A DNA stretch of 7,726 nt. Source: Deltaproteobacteria bacterium (GTDB lineage Bacteria > Desulfobacterota > Desulfobacteria > Desulfobacterales > JAFDCJ01). The DNA lies in assembly GCA_024277475.1 (NCBI GenBank), contig JAJRVC010000001.1, positions 1-7,726 of the forward strand, in the 5' to 3' direction. Position numbers and translations under genes: made by a program. The notes under the pieces are model-generated. The model was given only the letters and a program-made list of their open reading frames with translations. It searched no databases and was not told where the DNA came from. Of the stretch, positions 1 through 6,373 are shown one piece after another (the stretch's first letter is position 1; each line of letters opens with the position of its first letter).

Positions 1-231
1 AATTGATACCTAATTTTCAATTTTTCCCTGAGAATCAAGGTGAAATATCCGGCCTGCTCTTGGACAGTCATATTAAAAACCAATAGCCTTTTTGGTGGAG
101 TTTATAGATTCCATCTCCCTTACTTACTTTAATAAAATTATAAATGTTCCATTCCATATCCGTCAAAGCAAATTGCTTCTATCTGCAACGGTTCTATCTA
201 ACAATGATGATTCCCTGTGCTTGCTGCCGTT
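1..231. other. Gap with no convincing gene
   Basis: This stretch lies downstream of the macro-domain gene and is AT-rich. The plus frame starting at base 3 is open from the window edge to a TAG at 84-86 (27 codons). It could be the tail of a gene entering from the left, but it is too short to recognise. On the minus strand a 29-codon frame (157 down to 68) and an open frame from the ATG at 71 to the window edge are also present, both without a clear Shine-Dalgarno sequence. No terminator hairpin with a T-run is visible after the macro-domain stop. Confidence 0.5.
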
Positions 232-759
232 TTAGCTCCCCAAGGAGTGGATATAATCCTGATATACCTTCAGATTTTTCGGTGAAAAAAGCATAAATAT
301 CACTTTTTCAACGGTCAGGTCTTTTTGTAGAAAATTGCAAGTGGTGTCTACGGCAATTTTGCAGGCTTTTTCGATGGGATATCCGTAAACCCCGCAGCTA
401 ATTGCCGGAAAGGCAAGGGAATAAACATTATTTTCAGCTGCAAGCTTCAGGCTGTTTTGGTAACATGCGGTCAGAAGCGTCTTGTCGCGCGGTTTTCCGC
501 TGTAAACCGGACCCACCGTGTGAATGACATGACGGGCTGCCAGATTGTATCCATTGGTAATCCTGGCTTCGCCGGTCGGACATCCAGCCAGCGTCCGGCA
601 TTCCTTTACGAGTCCGGGGCCGGCGGCTCGATGAATGGCGCCGTCGACACCTCCTCCTCCCAAAAGAGATGAGTTGGCTGCATTGACAATGGCATCCACC
701 GCGAGTTTGGTGATATCCCCCTGCCTGGTTTCTATTTTATCACGGATCTCCTTTTCCAT
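232..759 (-). CDS. Macro domain protein (probable ADP-ribosyl / O-acetyl-ADP-ribose hydrolase)
   Basis: A single-domain macro protein of 175 aa, close to the usual length of YmdB-type members. The visible motifs are GDIT at residues 14-17, VNAAN at 25-29, GGGGVDGAIHRAAG at 34-47 and the phosphate loop SCGVYGYP at 121-128. Asn29 and Asp39 are ten residues apart, matching the Asn/Asp pair used by the MacroD/YmdB class for hydrolysis, so an active enzyme is likely. The family removes mono-ADP-ribose from proteins or nucleic acids and deacetylates O-acetyl-ADP-ribose in the cytosol. Which substrate is used here cannot be read from the sequence. The ATG at 759 is supported by AGGGGG (765-770) five bases upstream. 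It lies 97 bases downstream of the FmdB-like gene on the same strand and may share its transcript. There is no DarT-like toxin or sirtuin neighbour to fix a role. The family call is firm; the function is inferred. Confidence 0.93.
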   Translation of the reverse strand: MEKEIRDKIETRQGDITKLAVDAIVNAANSSLLGGGGVDGAIHRAAGPGLVKECRTLAGCPTGEARITNGYNLAARHVIHTVGPVYSGKPRDKTLLTACYQNSLKLAAENNVYSLAFPAISCGVYGYPIEKACKIAVDTTCNFLQKDLTVEKVIFMLFSPKNLKVYQDYIHSLGS

Positions 760-764
760 TGCAA

Positions 765-770
765 CCCCCT
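765..770 (-). promoter_or_regulatory. Ribosome-binding site of the macro-domain gene
   Basis: On the minus strand the sequence reads GAGGGGG, five bases before the ATG at 759. It decides the start, since no other in-frame start near it has comparable support. Confidence 0.65.
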
Positions 771-824
771 CACAATTTGGTATCTTATTTCCGGTTTATC
801 CGGGTTGGGTTTACTCATTCGAAC

Positions 825-842
825 GCTCGGCTTCAGCCGGGC
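825..842 (-). repeat. Small GC-rich hairpin between fmdB-like and macro genes
   Basis: GCTCGGC (825-831) pairs with GCCGGGC (836-842) across a TTCA loop, with one G-T wobble. In the transcribed (minus) direction it follows the FmdB-like stop by about 14 bases, but no T-run follows, so it is a poor intrinsic terminator. It could be a processing or stabilising hairpin, or part of a dispersed intergenic repeat. Confidence 0.45.
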
Positions 843-856
843 CTCCAACCTAAAAT

Positions 857-1351
857 CTACAGGTCATACAGTGTTTCATCCCTTTGCGGCGCCCGTCGTT
901 TCCTGGCGGTTACCCCTCCTTTTTTTTCGGGTAACAGGAATGGCTCTTCACCTTCCAAAAGGTCTCCCATCTCGGCTTCAATCGCATCGGGATCCTCGCC
1001 GGCTTCCATTCGTTTCAAAGCCTCCTGCATGCCGCTGCCGAGTTCAAGCCCGGTCATGTCGGTAAGTTTGCGCATCAGATTGGCGGCCTGGCGGGGATCA
1101 TCTTCGTTGATATTTTCGGCTTCACCGGCCAGCATTTGCATGGCTTTTTCCATTTTGCTCTCGTCAAAGGGCAGATCATCCATTTCACCATTTTCTTGGG
1201 CTTTACCGGTAAACGAAAAAGCCGACATTTGTCTTGATAGTTTCCTGGTTTTACATCTAGGACACTTGGGTTTTTTGGTTGTATTGATAGTTTTTGAGAA
1301 AAAATTAAAAATCGTATTGCAATCCTCACAGTAGAATTCGTAAATCGGCAT
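857..1351 (-). CDS. FmdB-family zinc-ribbon protein with acidic C-terminal tail
   Basis: A 164-aa protein. The first 45 residues or so form the FmdB/CxxC regulatory-protein zinc ribbon: it opens MPIYEFYCEDC, with Cys8-x2-Cys11 and Cys30-x2-Cys33 as the four likely zinc ligands. The remaining 120 residues are low in hydrophobics and rich in Glu, Asp, Met and Ala, with a helical stretch and an EAGEDPDAIEAEMGD segment. This resembles tails I recall from other deltaproteobacterial FmdB proteins, but it has no function I can name. FmdB was first linked to formamidase regulation. In most genomes the family has no proven role, so 'transcriptional regulator' would be an over-call. The ATG at 1351 has AAGGAG (1357-1362) five bases upstream, and a strong promoter lies at 1446-1474. 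It is divergent from ndk and upstream of the macro-domain gene. There is no signal peptide or membrane segment. Confidence 0.9.
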   Translation of the reverse strand: MPIYEFYCEDCNTIFNFFSKTINTTKKPKCPRCKTRKLSRQMSAFSFTGKAQENGEMDDLPFDESKMEKAMQMLAGEAENINEDDPRQAANLMRKLTDMTGLELGSGMQEALKRMEAGEDPDAIEAEMGDLLEGEEPFLLPEKKGGVTARKRRAPQRDETLYDL

Positions 1352-1356
1352 GATAT

Positions 1357-1362
1357 CTCCTT
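1357..1362 (-). promoter_or_regulatory. Ribosome-binding site of the FmdB-like gene
   Basis: AAGGAG on the minus strand, five bases before the ATG at 1351. This is a near-ideal Shine-Dalgarno and supports that start. Confidence 0.75.
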
Positions 1363-1445
1363 GATTGTCTCAGACCTAAGTTAAGCGATTTTTTTGTGAA
1401 GAGAACGGTGTAGATCGAGTATAAAATTGCCCGGTTTAGGTCAGA

Positions 1446-1474
1446 ATAATAGAATCTGATCTAATTTTTGTCAA
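1446..1474 (-). promoter_or_regulatory. Sigma70-type promoter for the FmdB-like gene
   Basis: On the minus strand the -35 box is TTGACA (1469-1474, six of six consensus bases). It is followed by a 17-base spacer and the -10 box TATTAT (1446-1451, five of six). Transcription would begin near 1439, giving a leader of roughly 75-90 bases before the FmdB-like ATG. A TTAGGTC / GACCTAA pair (1436-1442 and 1373-1379) brackets this leader. Confidence 0.75.
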
Positions 1475-1530
1475 CCGTATTGGCAATGATTGACTTGCCG
1501 ACCGGCATCTGCTATGCCACGGACATTGGG

Positions 1531-1544
1531 ATTTGAGATTTGAG
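1531..1544 (+). repeat. ATTTGAG tandem duplication
   Basis: Two head-to-tail copies of ATTTGAG (1531-1537 and 1538-1544) are followed by a partial third copy (ATTTAT). They lie in the fmdB-ndk divergent gap, and the second copy supplies the candidate -35 box of ndk. Confidence 0.6.
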
Positions 1545-1568
1545 ATTTATTTGGCCCAATTTTAAGAT
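1540..1568 (+). promoter_or_regulatory. Candidate ndk promoter
   Basis: TTGAGA (1540-1545, five of six), a 17-base spacer, then TAAGAT (1563-1568, four of six). Transcription would start near 1575, leaving a leader of about 65 bases containing the 1595-1614 palindrome. It is the best match I could find by eye. A second pair, TTGACT (1490-1495) / TATGCC (1513-1518), is weaker. Confidence 0.35.
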
Positions 1569-1594
1569 TAGGGGTGCTTGTAATTTGTATTTTT

Positions 1595-1614
1595 CGATTT
1601 ATCCGGATTAATCG
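1595..1614 (+). promoter_or_regulatory. Near-perfect 20-base palindrome upstream of ndk
   Basis: CGATTTATCCGGATTAATCG is self-complementary except at the sixth base from each end. It ends 8 bases before the AAAGGA ribosome-binding site of ndk and is flanked by T-runs on both sides. It could be an operator for a dimeric regulator or a leader hairpin. The dyad is read directly; the role is inferred. Confidence 0.45.
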
Positions 1615-1622
1615 TTTTGCAG

Positions 1623-1628
1623 AAAGGA
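1623..1628 (+). promoter_or_regulatory. Ribosome-binding site of ndk
   Basis: AAAGGA lies ten bases before the ATG at 1639. It is a little far but acceptable, and no closer purine-rich motif competes with it. Confidence 0.6.
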
Positions 1629-1638
1629 CATTTATATC

Positions 1639-2055
1639 ATGGAAAGAACACTTTCGATTATTAAACCCGATGGGGTCCAACGCGGTCTTATTGGTGAAGT
1701 TGTTAAGCTGCTTGAACAGAACGATCTGAATATCGTGGCTATGAAAATGCTGCAGATGACCAAAGCGCAGGCCGAAGGCTTTTATGCCGTACACCGTGAA
1801 CGGCCTTTCTTTGAGAGCCTGACCGATTTTATGAGTTCCGGCCCCGCAGTCGTCATGGTTCTGGAAGGGGAAAACGTAATTGCCAGATATCGGGATTTGA
1901 TGGGCGCTACCAATTATAAGGAAGCCGCCGAGGGTACGATTCGACGGGAATTTGCCACCGACATCGAAAAAAATGTGGTTCACGGTTCCGATGCACCGCA
2001 AACGGCAGCTTTTGAAATATCATACTTTTTCAATAGTTTTGAAATTATTCGTTGA
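1639..2055 (+). CDS. ndk: Nucleoside diphosphate kinase
   Basis: A 138-aa protein, full length for the bacterial family. It transfers the gamma-phosphate from ATP to other (deoxy)nucleoside diphosphates by way of a phosphohistidine, and acts in the cytosol. The N-terminal [15 protein letters not shown] carries the conserved Lys9 of the KPD motif. The active-site His115 sits in NVVHGSDAP (112-120), followed by the usual [10 protein letters not shown]. No key residue is missing. The start is fixed by the family's N-terminus and by AAAGGA upstream. Its TGA stop (2053-2055) shares its last A with the ATG of the downstream methyltransferase gene, so the two are probably co-transcribed and translationally coupled. 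It is divergent from the FmdB-like gene across 287 bases. Confidence 0.98.
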   Translation: MERTLSIIKPDGVQRGLIGEVVKLLEQNDLNIVAMKMLQMTKAQAEGFYAVHRERPFFESLTDFMSSGPAVVMVLEGENVIARYRDLMGATNYKEAAEGTIRREFATDIEKNVVHGSDAPQTAAFEISYFFNSFEIIR

Positions 2056-2840
2056 TGTCTGATAAAATCAACCTCAAAAACATATCCATCGTTTTGCACC
2101 GTACGCGGTATCCTGAGAATATCGGAGCTGCCGCCCGGGCCATTCGCAACATGGGCATCGGACGACTGGTGGTCGTTGATCCCCAAAATTGTGATCTGAC
2201 AAAAATCTGTCGCATGGCAACCCACGCGGCGTCGGATGTGGTTGAGCAGATGGAGGTTTGCGATACTTTAGATGAGGCCCTGGCTGATTATAATTTCGTA
2301 GTCGGTACCACCGCCCGATTGGGTGGTCAGCGCAAGGCTGTCAGTTCACCGGCTAAACTGGGTCAAAAGCTTTTTGCTATATCGCATGGGAATCGAATTG
2401 CCATTCTTTTCGGACCCGAAGATCGCGGACTTGCCAACGTCGACATCCGTTTTTGCGATATCCTGGTCAACATACCCACGGCCGAATTTTCTTCGCTTAA
2501 TCTGGCCCAGGCGGTCATGATTATGTGTTATGAGTTGTTCAGCTTCAGCTGCGGCAAACCCGGAGAGTTTGCTCCACGTCTGGCCAATCGGTTTGAACTC
2601 GAGGCGATGTATGAGCAGTTAAAAGACGCACTGATTCGTATCAGCTTTATCAACCCGGACAATCCGGACTATTTTATGAACAACCTGCGCCATTTTTTTT
2701 CCCATATGCAGCTGCGGGCAAAGGAAGTGAAAATTGTCCGCGGCATGTGTCGCCAGATTATCTGGTATGGTAAGAAATGCTACCAGGATGGATTGAAAGA
2801 AAAGAATGTGAAGTTTAAAAAGAGAGGAGCCTATTACTGA
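2055..2840 (+). CDS. trmJ: TrmJ-type tRNA (cytidine/uridine-2'-O-)-methyltransferase
   Basis: A 261-aa SPOUT-superfamily RNA methyltransferase. The three knot motifs are visible: motif 1 YPENIGAAARAIRNMG (19-34) with Asn22 and Arg28, motif 2 LFGPEDRGL (118-126), and motif 3 IPTAEFSSLNLAQAV (140-154), which helps form the S-adenosylmethionine pocket. The family acts as a dimer and methylates the 2'-OH of a tRNA anticodon-loop ribose, position 32 in E. coli TrmJ. The helical C-terminal region ends in RGMCRQIIWYGKK plus a basic tail; E. coli TrmJ is about 246 aa. I chose the ATG at 2055, which overlaps the ndk stop as TGATG. A TTG at 2052 is possible but less likely. No Shine-Dalgarno stands before it, so it probably depends on ribosomes finishing ndk. 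TrmJ is preferred over the TrmL or TrmH branches because of motif 3 and length, but the exact target nucleotide is inferred. Confidence 0.88.
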   Translation: MSDKINLKNISIVLHRTRYPENIGAAARAIRNMGIGRLVVVDPQNCDLTKICRMATHAASDVVEQMEVCDTLDEALADYNFVVGTTARLGGQRKAVSSPAKLGQKLFAISHGNRIAILFGPEDRGLANVDIRFCDILVNIPTAEFSSLNLAQAVMIMCYELFSFSCGKPGEFAPRLANRFELEAMYEQLKDALIRISFINPDNPDYFMNNLRHFFSHMQLRAKEVKIVRGMCRQIIWYGKKCYQDGLKEKNVKFKKRGAYY

Positions 2841-2848
2841 AAAGTTTG

Positions 2849-2878
2849 AAAGATGTCCGATGTTCGACGTTCATCTTT
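2849..2878. terminator. Candidate hairpin between convergent trmJ and leuB
   Basis: AAAGATG (2849-2855) pairs perfectly with CATCTTT (2872-2878) across a 16-base loop. It lies 9 bases after the trmJ stop and 37 bases beyond the leuB stop, where a shared terminator is expected. T-richness on each side is only moderate, so it is weak as a bidirectional intrinsic terminator. The inner GTTCGACGTTCATC resembles a decayed GTTCAACGTTCA repeat like the one upstream of leuC. Confidence 0.3.
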
Positions 2879-2915
2879 ATTATCTACTGCAATACCGACA
2901 CCAGTTCGTTCCTCG

Positions 2916-4118
<1,203 letters not shown>

Positions 4119-4152
4119 TTAAAACATGGGGTTAAAAATCGGCGCTAAGGGC

Positions 4153-4677
4153 CTAATACTTCGAATCCGCATGTTCCAGCCATCCACCCGCCCTGACAAG
4201 CGTGTGTTGAAAGTCGGGCAGCATGAAAGGGATTTCCTCCGAAAAGCCTTCCGCCTCGATGTGGAACACCCTGCGGTCAATATCCGTGATGACAGTGGTG
4301 ATTTTCGCCGAACAGTGTTCGAATATGTGATCAAGGACCTGCTTGGGAAGTTCTACTGCCATCATACCGCAATTGAACATGTTTTGTCTGAATATTCTGG
4401 CATGGCTTTCTGCAATGACGAGGTGGATGCCGTTTACCTCCAGCGCCCACGGTGCATGCTCCCGGGAGGAGCCGCAGCCAAAATTGGCTCGGCTGATAAT
4501 GACATTTTTATCGGCAGTATCTTTTTGCGGGTTGAAGCCGTCGAGTCTAAGATCTTCGAAAAGATAGGGTTGAAGCGCTTCTTTTGTAACTTCGGTTAGA
4601 TATCTTGCAGGGATAATCTCATCCGTGTTGATATCGGCTCTATCTAAAAAAAGGGCTTTGCCGTTGAAGTTTTTCAT
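4153..4677 (-). CDS. leuD: 3-isopropylmalate dehydratase, small subunit
   Basis: A 174-aa protein and the swivel-domain partner of LeuC. Together they isomerise 2-isopropylmalate to 3-isopropylmalate. The visible motifs are DINTDEIIPARYL (15-27) and ANFGCGSSREHAPWAL (64-79), the latter contributing the conserved active-site serine/arginine loop of aconitase-type small subunits. The length is near the 160-170 aa of the compact archaeal-type family rather than the roughly 200 aa of E. coli LeuD, matching the compact LeuC beside it. The loop after ARYL reads TEV (YLTE), which matches neither the YLRT of archaeal homoaconitase nor the YLV(Y/M) of archaeal isopropylmalate isomerase. The leucine assignment therefore leans on the leuB neighbour. 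The ATG at 4677 is preceded by AAGGA (4687-4691) at nine bases. It is 102 bases downstream of leuC in the same direction. Confidence 0.95.
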   Translation of the reverse strand: MKNFNGKALFLDRADINTDEIIPARYLTEVTKEALQPYLFEDLRLDGFNPQKDTADKNVIISRANFGCGSSREHAPWALEVNGIHLVIAESHARIFRQNMFNCGMMAVELPKQVLDHIFEHCSAKITTVITDIDRRVFHIEAEGFSEEIPFMLPDFQHTLVRAGGWLEHADSKY

Positions 4678-4686
4678 TATATTTTT

Positions 4687-4691
4687 TCCTT
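4687..4691 (-). promoter_or_regulatory. Ribosome-binding site of leuD
   Basis: AAGGA on the minus strand, nine bases before the ATG at 4677. It gives leuD its own initiation site despite the 102-base gap from leuC. Confidence 0.6.
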
Positions 4692-4760
4692 AATATGGGC
4701 ATTTGGTTTTTCCAAAGTTATGAGCTTATTTCCGCATGAACCCTCAACTTCAATATTTTT

Positions 4761-4780
4761 ATCTGGGTTTATCTGCGTCC
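4761..4780. repeat. Tandem ATCTG(G/C)GTYY decamer, two copies
   Basis: ATCTGGGTTT (4761-4770) and ATCTGCGTCC (4771-4780) stand head to tail, with T/A-rich flanks on both sides. They end at the first base of the leuC stop codon. It resembles the short ATCTGCG-containing intergenic repeats I recall from several bacterial groups. In this window it occurs only here. Confidence 0.5.
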
Positions 4781-6066
4781 TAATTTTTAAAAAGTTCTGA
4801 GTTGGTGATATAGCCGGCAATCGCGGATGCAGCAGCGGTTGCCGGGCTCATCAGATGAACCATGCCACCTTTGCCCATGCGGCCGCTGAAGTTTCTGTTG
4901 GTGGTGGCGGCACAAACTTCCCCTTCGGCCAAAACACCACCGCTCATGCCCAGACAGGGTCCACAGGTGGGATTGGTGACACAGAAGCCGGCCTCCATAA
5001 AGGTCTGAAGGATTCCTTCCTCCAGGGCCTGTTGATAAATTCGGGTCGTCGCCGGGCTGACGATGCCCCGTAGCGTATTGCTGATTTTATGCCCTTTCAG
5101 CACCCGCGCCGCCACTCGTAAATCATCCATACGACCATTGGTGCAGGAACCGATGAAAATCTGGTTGATTTCCGTCCCCTGCATGTCTTTAACCGGTCGT
5201 ACATTATCAGGTTTGAAATCAAACGTTACTAAAGGCTCCAGCCCTGAAACATCATGGTCGATGATCTCAACATATTCGGCATCCGGATCGGGTAAAAACT
5301 GCTGATAAGCTTTCAGGGCGGCTGTTTTAGTTGGGTACTCACTGCGGATAAACTGCCACAGGTAGTCGACCGTAATTTCATCGGGATAACAGATGCCGCA
5401 GGTTGCGCCGGCTTCCACTGCCATATTGCAAAGGGTCATCCGGGCTTCCATGTTCATTTTATCGACAACCGGACCGGCAAATTCAATGATTCTGTCGCTG
5501 GCCCCACCGACCCCGATTTTTGCGATGATCGAGAGGATGACATCTTTGGCGAATACACCGGTCGGCAGGGTGCCGCGGATATTAATTTGCATTGTTTTAG
5601 GATAATGGAAGGCACATACGCCTTTTAAGATGCCGACTTCAAGATCGGTTGTTCCGACCCCGGCTGCGAAGGCCCCGAAAGCACCGTAGGTGCAGGTGTG
5701 AGAGTCTCCCATGATGATGGTATGGCCCGGTCTGACAAATCCCTTTTCCGGAAACAGTGCATGACAGACACCGTTGTGGCCGATATCGAAAAAGTCGCTG
5801 ATACCATGGCGCCGAGCCCAATCTCGCAGAATCTTGCCCTGGGTGGCCGTTTTAGAATCCTTGGCGGGGGTGACATGATCGATGACTGCTTTAATCCTGT
5901 CGGAATCGAACACCCTGTCTTTACCCCGGGCTACCAGATCATTAATGGCAACCGGTGTGGTAATTTCGTGACAGAATACAGCGTCCAGACGCAGAACATA
6001 TATGTCATCGGACGGGTTGTCGATAGAGTGAGAATTAAAAATTTTTTCAGAGACGGTTTTTCCCAT
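4780..6066 (-). CDS. leuC: 3-isopropylmalate dehydratase, large subunit (archaeal/homoaconitase-type)
   Basis: A 428-aa [4Fe-4S] hydro-lyase subunit of the aconitase family. It is shorter than the roughly 466-aa E. coli LeuC and matches the compact class shared by archaea and several anaerobic bacteria. The cluster ligands are Cys308 (IFIGSCTNGR, 304-312), Cys368 and Cys371 (NPTCGPCLGMSGG, 365-377). Other family motifs are GDSHTCTYGAFGAFAAGVGT (120-139) and the substrate-binding NRNFSGRMG (390-398). The cluster implies oxygen sensitivity, which fits an anaerobe. The ATG at 6066 has AAAAGGAG (6071-6078) four bases upstream, and the N-terminal residues fit the family. With leuD and leuB downstream, 3-isopropylmalate formation is the likely job. 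The compact class also includes homoaconitases and citraconate hydratases, so a second substrate is possible. It is the first gene of the cluster and has no Leu-rich leader peptide upstream. Confidence 0.95.
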   Translation of the reverse strand: MGKTVSEKIFNSHSIDNPSDDIYVLRLDAVFCHEITTPVAINDLVARGKDRVFDSDRIKAVIDHVTPAKDSKTATQGKILRDWARRHGISDFFDIGHNGVCHALFPEKGFVRPGHTIIMGDSHTCTYGAFGAFAAGVGTTDLEVGILKGVCAFHYPKTMQINIRGTLPTGVFAKDVILSIIAKIGVGGASDRIIEFAGPVVDKMNMEARMTLCNMAVEAGATCGICYPDEITVDYLWQFIRSEYPTKTAALKAYQQFLPDPDAEYVEIIDHDVSGLEPLVTFDFKPDNVRPVKDMQGTEINQIFIGSCTNGRMDDLRVAARVLKGHKISNTLRGIVSPATTRIYQQALEEGILQTFMEAGFCVTNPTCGPCLGMSGGVLAEGEVCAATTNRNFSGRMGKGGMVHLMSPATAAASAIAGYITNSELFKN

Positions 6067-6070
6067 GGTA

Positions 6071-6078
6071 CTCCTTTT
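6071..6078 (-). promoter_or_regulatory. Ribosome-binding site of leuC
   Basis: AAAAGGAG on the minus strand, four bases before the ATG at 6066. It is a strong Shine-Dalgarno. Its upstream edge is only five bases from the imperfect hairpin at 6084-6160, so folding there could affect access. Confidence 0.75.
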
Positions 6079-6083
6079 AACGC

Positions 6084-6160
6084 AGGTTGAGCGGTTCAGG
6101 GTTCAACGTTCCGGGTTGAAAAAAATCGATTGTAACCTTTGAATCGTGAACCTGGAACCT
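6084..6160. repeat. Imperfect long inverted repeat just upstream of leuC
   Basis: The left arm 6084-6110 and right arm 6134-6160 share three paired blocks in order: AGGTT/AACCT, GGTTCA/TGAACC and TTCAA/TTGAA. They are separated by small internal loops, with a 23-base central loop. Within the arms the theme GGTTCA/GTTCAACGTT recurs. In the leuC transcript this would be a leader hairpin ending next to the ribosome-binding site. It looks like a GTTCAA-type intergenic repeat rather than an amino-acid attenuator. Confidence 0.5.
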
Positions 6161-6184
6161 CTATGCCCTATTTATTAAAATCAC

Positions 6185-6202
6185 ATCATGTTTGCACATG
6201 AT
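6185..6202. promoter_or_regulatory. 18-base dyad upstream of leuC
   Basis: ATCATGT and ACATGAT are perfect 7-base arms around a TTGC centre, about 120 bases before the leuC start. The size and symmetry suit a dimeric helix-turn-helix regulator. The symmetry is seen directly; operator function is inferred. Confidence 0.4.
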
Positions 6203-6258
6203 TTATGCCATAGCCGGATTGAATATTTTATCTTCAAAATTGATAATCCCGTAAAAAG

Positions 6259-6278
6259 TCAAAATTCTCGAATTTTGA
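6259..6278 (-). terminator. Perfect 20-base AT-rich dyad followed by T-run (weak lepA terminator or operator)
   Basis: TCAAAATTC and GAATTTTGA are perfect 9-base arms around two central bases. On the minus strand the right arm is followed by CTTTTT, so it can act as an intrinsic terminator after lepA, about 143 bases past its stop. The stem is AT-rich, which argues for weak termination. It could equally be an operator for leuC. Confidence 0.4.
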
Positions 6279-6316
6279 TCTAATAACCTATTGAAATTAT
6301 TAAGTGTAAAATTCTA

Positions 6317-6346
6317 TTTTTGTGGTTTTTGTGCCTTTTTGTGGCC
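6317..6346. repeat. TTTTTGTGG-type tandem repeat, three copies
   Basis: Three consecutive units start at 6317, 6326 and 6336: TTTTTGTGG, TTTTTGTGCC and TTTTTGTGGCC. The period is 9-10 bases. On the minus strand it reads as repeated CACAAAAA. Confidence 0.6.
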
Positions 6347-6373
6347 ACATCAAAATTATTGTATTCCACCTTT

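Noticed and set aside
759..1334. 191-aa plus-strand open frame over the FmdB-like gene
   Set aside because: It is the antisense shadow of the zinc-ribbon gene: Ser/Pro-rich, with no ribosome-binding site or family motif.
795..1606. TTTATCCGG direct repeat (795-803 and 1598-1606)
   Set aside because: A nine-base match is expected by chance many times in a window this size, and the flanks do not match.
1471..2001. 176-aa minus-strand open frame over ndk
   Set aside because: It lies antisense to a clear ndk gene, and its translation has no recognisable domain.
4126..4599. 157-aa plus-strand open frame inside leuD
   Set aside because: It is antisense to leuD, whose motifs and ribosome-binding site are clear.
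6161..6199. 12-codon frame as a leucine attenuator leader peptide for leuC
   Set aside because: It encodes only one leucine codon, with no Leu run and no terminator/antiterminator pair after it.
6190..6215. Sigma54-like TGGCAT...TGCA on the minus strand
   Set aside because: The GG and GC elements are two bases too far apart for a -24/-12 promoter.
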